DNA of 64,000 bases. Origin: an uncultured Umboniibacter sp. (GTDB lineage Bacteria; Pseudomonadota; Gammaproteobacteria; Pseudomonadales; DSM-25080). The DNA lies in the NCBI RefSeq assembly GCF_947497555.1, contig NZ_CANMGY010000003.1:124001-188000 (forward strand), read 5' to 3'. The notes beneath the pieces are model-generated. The model saw nothing but the letters and a program-made list of their open reading frames with translations, was not told the origin of the DNA and ran no database searches. Below, piece after piece: positions 58,727 through 64,000 of the stretch; position 1 is the stretch's first letter; the number at the start of each line of letters is the position of its first letter. The translations under genes were made by a program, and so were the position numbers.

Positions 58727-59890
58727 CTAACTCAACAAACGATGAGGTTTATTCAGCGATCTTGAAGCTAATGATAAGACAGCCAATGACAGTGCAATGG
58801 TAATGGCTACGCCACCCCACGCCCACAAATCAAAGCTCGCGTCGGCGCTAAATGACGCTTTGATAATTTGCTGCTGCGAGACAAAGGGGATGAGTAATAG
58901 TTCTTGCTCAATGACCTTGTCACTCAAATCAATCGCCATCAAGCCAACAAGTGGTGCTATCTGCAAAATCCCAAGCAATGTTTGTGCCTCTTTGAAGCTC
59001 TTAGCTTTCAGTGCAACCAATAACATAAGCGCACCAGCGAACATCGCAACCGGGAGTAATTGGAAGCAGACCATTGCTAAAGCCGAATAGGAAACCTGCC
59101 AACTAATACCCAGCTCTTGCAATGGCAGCAAAGACATCACCAAACTCAATAATACTGCCGTGAGCGCCGCCCCTATCCAACCAAATGCGGCCACCACACT
59201 CCACTTGGAACACATCAACAGCCAGGTGGAGGCCGGTTGCACAAGCAGTGGCTCAAGTGAAAGTCGTTCGCGTTCACCTGAGGTGGTATCAATGGCCGTG
59301 GCTAAAGCACAGGCAAAGGCCGCAAAGATAATCATTCCCGGCATGCTGCCGAGCACAATAGCCGCCCTACTACCTGGCTTCGCGGTGTCTCGACTTACCA
59401 CGGCGATTGGTCGCATTGCCGCACTCGGTACTCCAAAGCCGGTCATTCGTTGCTGCGTAAGCTGTCGACTTAGACCGCTAATCTTTGCTCTGAGTTGTCG
59501 AGCGGCACCGTTTGACGTTGACTGACTGGAGTTGTACCAGAGTTCTGAATTGGCCGGCGCAAACTGGACTAAGTCTTCAACAAAACCTTCACCCAACACC
59601 AATACAGCATCGTAGTCCTCTAGTAGCGCTTCGGGATCATAGACACCCGCCTCCAATGCCGTAACATTCAGTCTAGCGTCAGCTAAGTGGGGGATCGTAT
59701 CGGGAGCCAACTGGCTATTCACAATGGCCACTTCGAAGGTAGAGCTAGACTCCTTTTCGATTAAAAAGGCGATCACACCACCCATCATCGCCGGCATCAT
59801 CAGCGGGATAATCAGCGCCATGGCGATAGAACGCTTATCTCTAATCGCTTCGAGCCATTCTTTCTTAATTGCAGACAACCACTGGATCAT
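58727..59890 (-). CDS. ABC-2 type exporter permease, NatB-like
   Basis: 387 residues. Topology: helix near residue 25, large periplasmic domain, then five to six helices (ABC-2 family), with GMIIFAAFACALATAIDTTSGERERL being the NatB-type signature. NatAB exports Na+ in Bacillus; substrates of related proteins vary. Its ATG overlaps the ATPase gene by 4 bases. Together with the hydrolase gene upstream it forms an operon. Confidence 0.87.
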   Translation of the reverse strand: MIQWLSAIKKEWLEAIRDKRSIAMALIIPLMMPAMMGGVIAFLIEKESSSTFEVAIVNSQLAPDTIPHLADARLNVTALEAGVYDPEALLEDYDAVLVLGEGFVEDLVQFAPANSELWYNSSQSTSNGAARQLRAKISGLSRQLTQQRMTGFGVPSAAMRPIAVVSRDTAKPGSRAAIVLGSMPGMIIFAAFACALATAIDTTSGERERLSLEPLLVQPASTWLLMCSKWSVVAAFGWIGAALTAVLLSLVMSLLPLQELGISWQVSYSALAMVCFQLLPVAMFAGALMLLVALKAKSFKEAQTLLGILQIAPLVGLMAIDLSDKVIEQELLLIPFVSQQQIIKASFSADASFDLWAWGGVAITIALSLAVLSLASRSLNKPHRLLS

Positions 59891-60615
59891 ACCAATTCCT
59901 CCATTCTTGCTAACCGAACAAAGGCATCTTCGAGACCTGTTACATTCGCCTGCGCAATGAGCTGAGTCGACGTGCCGTTCGCGACAATTTGGCCCTCAGC
60001 CATCACTAATATTCGATCCGCTAAAGCATCAACCTCCTGCATAACATGGCTAGAAAATAGCAGCGCGCCGCCGTCTTCTCGATAACGATTTAAGACATCT
60101 CGCAATAACCTTACACTTGGCACATCGAGTCCGCGCGTGGGCTCATCCAACACCAATAATTTAGGGGCATGCAAGAGTGCACGAGCGAGTGACACCTTCA
60201 TGCGCTCACCCTGGGAAAAGCCCGCGGTTCTTCGCTCCAACAAAGCTTCGAGCCTCAAAAGCGTAACCACCCTGTCAATCGCGGCCGCACACTCCTTGCG
60301 ACTGAGACAATGTAAGCCACCAAAGTAATTTAAATACTCACGGACGGTTAGGCGCTCATAGAGGCCTTCTCTATCTCCTACCACACCGATGAGGCGTCTC
60401 GCCTCAATTGGGTTAACAGCCGGATCAAAACCGTCGATACGGACATTGCCCCCGTCTCGATCAATCAAACCACAGAGAATTCTCAAAGCCGTGGTTTTAC
60501 CCGCTCCATTTGCACCCAACAGCGCTACCGATTCGCCCTCGGCCACGCTAAAGCTAGTGCCCTTGAGAACCGGTGTTTTCGCAAATGACTTAGTGACGTC
60601 CTCATAGTTAATCAT
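59887..60615 (-). CDS. ABC transporter ATPase, NatA-like
   Basis: 242 residues. Walker A GANGAGKTTALRILC (~34), signature AGFSQGERMKVSLARAL, Walker B LLVLDEPTRGLDV and the switch His in SSHVMQEVDALA are all intact. Partner of the ABC-2 permease downstream. Its ATG overlaps the stop of the S33-type hydrolase gene by 8 bases. Confidence 0.94.
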   Translation of the reverse strand: MINYEDVTKSFAKTPVLKGTSFSVAEGESVALLGANGAGKTTALRILCGLIDRDGGNVRIDGFDPAVNPIEARRLIGVVGDREGLYERLTVREYLNYFGGLHCLSRKECAAAIDRVVTLLRLEALLERRTAGFSQGERMKVSLARALLHAPKLLVLDEPTRGLDVPSVRLLRDVLNRYREDGGALLFSSHVMQEVDALADRILVMAEGQIVANGTSTQLIAQANVTGLEDAFVRLARMEELV

Positions 60616-62020
60616 TAGCTAGGCCTCCACCTAATTGAGAGCCAAAGGCCTCGGTCATAAATAAAGGAGGTGGCAAACTACTAATACACTCGACATCCAT
60701 CTCGTCATCTTTCGCTTCAAAAAAACGGCCGATTTGTGTCGGCATACAGGCGCGCATCGAATTCATGTGCCCCCCATAGGGCAGGACAATTTCTAATGAA
60801 TTCGCCAACCGCTGAGCGCTAACTTCCGCATAGCTTGGTGGAGTCACTGGGTCAAGCGCTCCCGAGATAAGTAGCGTGGGATGTTCCAGTACCGTTGGTT
60901 CATCGTAGTTGAGCACCTCAGTGGGCCACTGCGCACAAGCCAGCTGCCAGAATTCTAACCATGATTGACCTACAAAACCCTTAACCGCTTCGGCGCTAAA
61001 ATCCGCCGCACTCACTCGGGGGAATTCCTCCGCGCAGAGCACTGAGAGAGTTAGTCCAAGATACATAGATTCGGCCGCGGCGTTTTGCCCGGAAGCCAAA
61101 GCTACTAGGGGCTGCCAGTTATCTTTTTCTGCTTGCTCCAAAACATAAAATAGTTGCCCTGACACTTCTGGCATATACAGCAAACCACGAATAATTTGTG
61201 CCAATTGGCTTCTTGTTAAGGTTTGTTCAACCTGCTGACCTTCCGCTGCATCAAACACAGAAATCGAAACCCCCTCGCCAACGAAGGCTAAGAGATTATT
61301 TAATTGCTCCGTAGGATGAGGAAAACGCTGCAGACACTCGTTATTACTATGACAAAGTAAAACCAATTCATCCCATGCACCCTGCGCGGCTTCAGCCGTA
61401 ATTAAGACGGGAAGACTTACGGGGGCCACGCCATCTAATACCATCCGATTTACCGACTCGGGGTAACGCTGCGCGTAGAGTAATGCGAATCGAGTTCCCC
61501 AACTTCCACCCCAGAGATTAACTGTATCGGCTCCGATGATGACGCGTAAGGCTTCTAGATCATCGATACTCGTGTTGGAATTTAGCTGCTCTAACGGCCA
61601 AATTGATTTATCAAAACAATCCTGTACGGCGGCGGAAATCTGCTCGTCGCTAATCACCGTCTCGTCAAGCGCGCACTGCCAAGGATTACTCCTGCCGGTC
61701 GCGCGGCGATCGACAAAGTACAGATCATGATACTGATTACTGGGCCCAAAGGCGGCATCGATTAGCACCACTAGCTCTGATGAAGCTTGGCCTGGTCCAC
61801 CAGCCAGAACAAAAATAGGGGGTTTAGTACCGCCCAACTTAACTGCCGCTTTACGGGTAACAGCTAAGACTGCGCCATCTTCAAACGTTAATTCTGCACA
61901 TTCGAGCTGTTTGGGGTAACCGTCACGAAAGCAAGATGACCACTCTCCTAAGCTTGCAGCCTGAGAAAGGCTGGAATAACCCAGAGTGATCAGAAAAATA
62001 CTACGTAATAAAAATCGCAA
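60608..62020 (-). CDS. Exported alpha/beta hydrolase (S33 / tripeptidyl-aminopeptidase type)
   Basis: 470 residues. Start is taken as TTG at 62020, because AAGGAG lies 6 bases upstream and a clean signal peptide follows (RFLLRSIFLITLGYSSLSQAA); the longer frame would overlap the dCMP deaminase gene. Oxyanion strand FVLAGGPGQASSEL, catalytic Ser in WGGSWGTRFALLYAQRYP, TAP-like C-terminal domain with Asp in SGALDPVTPPSY and His in YGGHMNSMRAC. Likely periplasmic aminopeptidase. Coupled to the NatAB genes. Confidence 0.88.
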   Translation of the reverse strand: MRFLLRSIFLITLGYSSLSQAASLGEWSSCFRDGYPKQLECAELTFEDGAVLAVTRKAAVKLGGTKPPIFVLAGGPGQASSELVVLIDAAFGPSNQYHDLYFVDRRATGRSNPWQCALDETVISDEQISAAVQDCFDKSIWPLEQLNSNTSIDDLEALRVIIGADTVNLWGGSWGTRFALLYAQRYPESVNRMVLDGVAPVSLPVLITAEAAQGAWDELVLLCHSNNECLQRFPHPTEQLNNLLAFVGEGVSISVFDAAEGQQVEQTLTRSQLAQIIRGLLYMPEVSGQLFYVLEQAEKDNWQPLVALASGQNAAAESMYLGLTLSVLCAEEFPRVSAADFSAEAVKGFVGQSWLEFWQLACAQWPTEVLNYDEPTVLEHPTLLISGALDPVTPPSYAEVSAQRLANSLEIVLPYGGHMNSMRACMPTQIGRFFEAKDDEMDVECISSLPPPLFMTEAFGSQLGGGLAND

Positions 62021-62034
62021 TGAAAGCTCCTTGC

Positions 62035-62460
62035 TTAGCACCAGTTTACAATGACACCTGCTTCCGCGAACATGGTTTCGCTTAAAGCAATTTTCTCCCC
62101 CCAACGCGAGAGGAATTCATCTGACTGAGTTCTACAATAGACGTTGGCGATACCGGTCTGAATAATCTTTGCGGCACAGGTTGGGCAGGGGAAATGGGTA
62201 ACAAAAATCTCACATCCAGCCAAATCACGTTTAGCATGCAAAATGGCATTCTCTTCAGCGTGGATAGTCTTTAGTAGTTTAACATCGCGACTATCTTGAC
62301 CTGCGGAATCACTCACTCCTGAGGGATAACCATTGAAACCCAAGCTAATCACACGGTTGCCTTTCGTAATGACAGCACCAACCTGGGTACTCGGGTCCTT
62401 ACTCCAAGACGCCACGAGATCAGCCATCTGAAAAAAACGTTCAGCCCACTTAGCACTCAT
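62035..62460 (-). CDS. Deoxycytidylate deaminase (ComEB-like)
   Basis: 141-residue zinc enzyme converting dCMP to dUMP for thymidylate synthesis. Zinc and proton-shuttle residues: HAEENAILHAKRD and PCPTCAAKIIQTG. NGYPSG and SWSKDPSTQVGAVI are typical of the dCMP deaminase clan. ComEB-type competence function in other bacteria is only a name resemblance. First gene of the minus-strand set with the S33 hydrolase and NatAB. Confidence 0.93.
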   Translation of the reverse strand: MSAKWAERFFQMADLVASWSKDPSTQVGAVITKGNRVISLGFNGYPSGVSDSAGQDSRDVKLLKTIHAEENAILHAKRDLAGCEIFVTHFPCPTCAAKIIQTGIANVYCRTQSDEFLSRWGEKIALSETMFAEAGVIVNWC

Positions 62461-62644
62461 CTCTATGAATCCTCATATTTATAGCGGTTGCTTGGGCTAT
62501 TAGTCTACTCGAAAGCATGGCCTACGTAACCCATTTAATGGCAATGGCACAGATGGAGATCTTATCGATTTGATTGTAAGTGGGGAAGCGTAGATAAAAT
62601 ATCGACTTTTGAGGGGTTATTGCCTAGCTCACGGCTAAGGGTGA

Positions 62645-62679
62645 ACGGCTAACGGCTAACGGCTAACGGCTAACGGCTA
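62645..62679. repeat. Tandem 7-bp repeat (ACGGCTA)n
   Basis: Five perfect head-to-tail copies of ACGGCTA, flanked by variant copies (acggcta at 62631 and acggtga at 62680). Lies in the 310-base gap between dCMP deaminase and the DPP-IV-like gene, which otherwise holds no gene. Confidence 0.95.
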
Positions 62680-62719
62680 ACGGTGAAAATTAGTAAGTTG
62701 AACCATCCAACTCACTGAT

Positions 62720-62755
62720 ATCTCAATGGTGCTGGGAAAATCGCACCATTGAGAT
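62720..62755 (-). terminator. Strong hairpin after the DPP-IV-like gene
   Basis: ATCTCAATGGTGC / GCACCATTGAGAT, 13 bp perfect, 10-base loop, 15 bases past the stop of the minus-strand peptidase. No T tract, so an mRNA 3'-end protecting hairpin or rho-dependent end is likely. Confidence 0.55.
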
Positions 62756-62770
62756 CGTTTTGATCCGTGC

Positions 62771-64000
62771 CTAATTATCGAGTGATTGCTTAAAGAATCG
62801 TTCAATCATACGATACTGATGGGTACGGGTTCGAGCGTCACGCATACCGTGCTTTTCGCCTGGATAATCCATACTCCAGAAAGGAATCATCGCTTCCTGT
62901 AACTTACGGTAAACCTGGGTACTATTGGTAAACAACACGTTGTCATCGGCCATGCCATGGTAAATAAATAAATCGCCGACTAGGTTTTCCGCATAGGGAA
63001 GGACCGATGAGGCATCATAGCCTTCGGCGTTGGTATCTGGATGCCCCATATAACGCTCAGTGTAATGGGTGTCATAGAGTCGCCAGTCACTCACCGAACC
63101 ACCAGCGGCCCCGGCAGCGAAGTAGTCACTTGCGGTGAACATTGCCATCAGCGTCATATAGCCACCATAACTGTAACCGAATACACCAACTCGCTCAGGA
63201 TCGACCCAGCCGGTTGAGCGCAGCACTTCGACCGCTTTGATTTGATCGCGTACCTCAACATCGCCAGTACGGAGATGAATAGCCGTTTCAAAATCCATGC
63301 CACGCGCGGCCGAACCACGGTTATCGATAGTAATGACTGCAAACCCCTGCTGCGCCATATAGTTTAAAAACAGCGAACTAAAGCTATTTGTCACTTGCTG
63401 AGACCCTGGCCCGCCATACAGAAAGACGAGTGCTGGGTACTGCTTTGAGGTATCCAAATTCACGGGTTCAAAGAGGCGGTAATGGAGTACCGTCTCACCG
63501 TCCTCGGCGAGTGTCGTGCCGAAAGTTGGCGTGACTAACTCATCCCAGTAAGGCGCCATCGGATGGTTATCATCAACTGGATTCTCGTTGATCCATAGCA
63601 GTCGCTCCCCGCTCTGACTGTGGAGACTGACCTGCGCTAGCGTATCAATCGAGCTAAAGGTATCTAGATAACGGGAGCCGTCTCCGCTAAAGGTAATATT
63701 ATGCATACCCGAGCGCTGCGAAATGCGCTCGATCGGCGCTTCTTCCAGCAAGCCCGCTTGGTACAGATGGCGTTCTAATACCGTGTCTTTGCGCCCAGTG
63801 AAATAAACTAAGTCGCGCTCTAAATCAACGGCTTCTAAGCCGTCTACAACCCATTCTCCCGAGGTGATCTGACGAATCAGTTCGCCGTTACCACGATAGA
63901 GGTATAGGTGTTTGAAACCATCACGCTCGGATGCCCAAATGAACTGTTCACCGCCATTAATGAAACGAATATCAGCGTCCAAATTCACCCAGGCAGGATG
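62771..64000 (-). CDS. DPP-IV-like S9 peptidase (C-terminal part)
   Basis: The last ~409 residues of a dipeptidyl-peptidase IV type enzyme; the frame stays open past the window edge, so the N-terminal half (signal and most of the propeller) is missing. Visible: propeller end (GEQFIWASERDGFKHLYLY), hydrolase domain YPALVFLYGGPGSQQV, catalytic Ser in VGVFGYSYGGYMTLMA, Asp in HGMADDNVLFTNS and His in PGEKHGMRDARTRT. It removes X-Pro or X-Ala dipeptides in the family. Probably periplasmic. Confidence 0.93.
   Translation of the reverse strand, partial: HPAWVNLDADIRFINGGEQFIWASERDGFKHLYLYRGNGELIRQITSGEWVVDGLEAVDLERDLVYFTGRKDTVLERHLYQAGLLEEAPIERISQRSGMHNITFSGDGSRYLDTFSSIDTLAQVSLHSQSGERLLWINENPVDDNHPMAPYWDELVTPTFGTTLAEDGETVLHYRLFEPVNLDTSKQYPALVFLYGGPGSQQVTNSFSSLFLNYMAQQGFAVITIDNRGSAARGMDFETAIHLRTGDVEVRDQIKAVEVLRSTGWVDPERVGVFGYSYGGYMTLMAMFTASDYFAAGAAGGSVSDWRLYDTHYTERYMGHPDTNAEGYDASSVLPYAENLVGDLFIYHGMADDNVLFTNSTQVYRKLQEAMIPFWSMDYPGEKHGMRDARTRTHQYRMIERFFKQSLDN

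Noticed and set aside
62631..62686. Possible CRISPR array
   Set aside because: Units are 7 bases and directly adjacent without spacers; no cas genes nearby.

Overview
This 64 kb window is chromosomal DNA of a marine-type gammaproteobacterium. The evidence is the gene order: pilB-pilC-pilD, rpsP-rimM-trmD-rplS next to ffh-ypjD, guaB-guaA divergent from xseA, and ndk-rlmN-pilW-rodZ-ispG-hisS-yfgM-bamB-der. groES-groEL sits beside fxsA, cmoA-cmoB are paired, and csrA is present. Na+-type transporters (NhaC, DASS) and several exported peptidases fit a marine, peptide-using heterotroph. I cannot name the genus. No rRNA or tRNA genes, CRISPR arrays, insertion sequences or prophages were seen. The two window edges cut pilB (left) and a DPP-IV-like peptidase (right).

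Layout. 0-3.1 kb: type IV pilus genes. 3.2-9.8 kb: dinG-yqcC, nhaC, an acyltransferase and an acyl desaturase. 9.9-13.5 kb: the translation/SRP block rpsP-rimM-trmD-rplS and ffh. 13.7-18.4 kb: ypjD, tadA, an LplT/PlsC-like fusion, a PhaR-like regulator and a second acyltransferase. 18.5-23.2 kb: guaBA and xseA. 23.3-27.1 kb: an S46 dipeptidyl-peptidase, an exported Hcp-like protein and a probably frameshifted small gene. 27.1-32.7 kb: a DASS transporter, groESL, fxsA, a DUF481 outer-membrane protein and an alkyltransferase-like protein. 32.7-35.2 kb: ampG, a PduO-type adenosyltransferase and a CobC-like phosphatase. 35.3-44.6 kb: a long minus-strand housekeeping block. 44.8-48.3 kb: an amine-oxidase-type flavoprotein behind a perfect TyrR-box palindrome, a Kazal-domain lipoprotein and cmoAB. 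48.4-55.3 kb: a signalling region with a FixJ-like regulator, a soluble REC-PAS-kinase, csrA, a BvgS-like hybrid kinase and a K+ channel. 55.3-64 kb: two small orphan proteins, an S9 peptidase, greB, a four-gene group (dCMP deaminase, S33-type hydrolase, Nat-type ABC exporter) and the DPP-IV-like peptidase.

How parts work together. Three PlsC-type acyltransferases and the desaturase indicate active membrane-lipid remodelling. S46, two S9 and one S33-type hydrolase, most with export signals, indicate peptide scavenging. The signalling region joins periplasmic ligand sensing (two SBP_bac_3 domains), a voltage-gated-type K+ channel ending in a zinc ribbon, and the post-transcriptional regulator CsrA.

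The least ordinary items are: an Hcp1-like protein with a Sec signal peptide and no T6SS neighbours; the channel/double-flytrap-kinase pair with overlapping genes; the Kazal lipoprotein translationally overlapping cmoA; perfect palindromes at two promoters; an in-frame 30-bp minisatellite in rodZ; and a heptanucleotide tandem repeat near 62.65 kb. All functional calls rest on reading motifs by eye; no database search was run.
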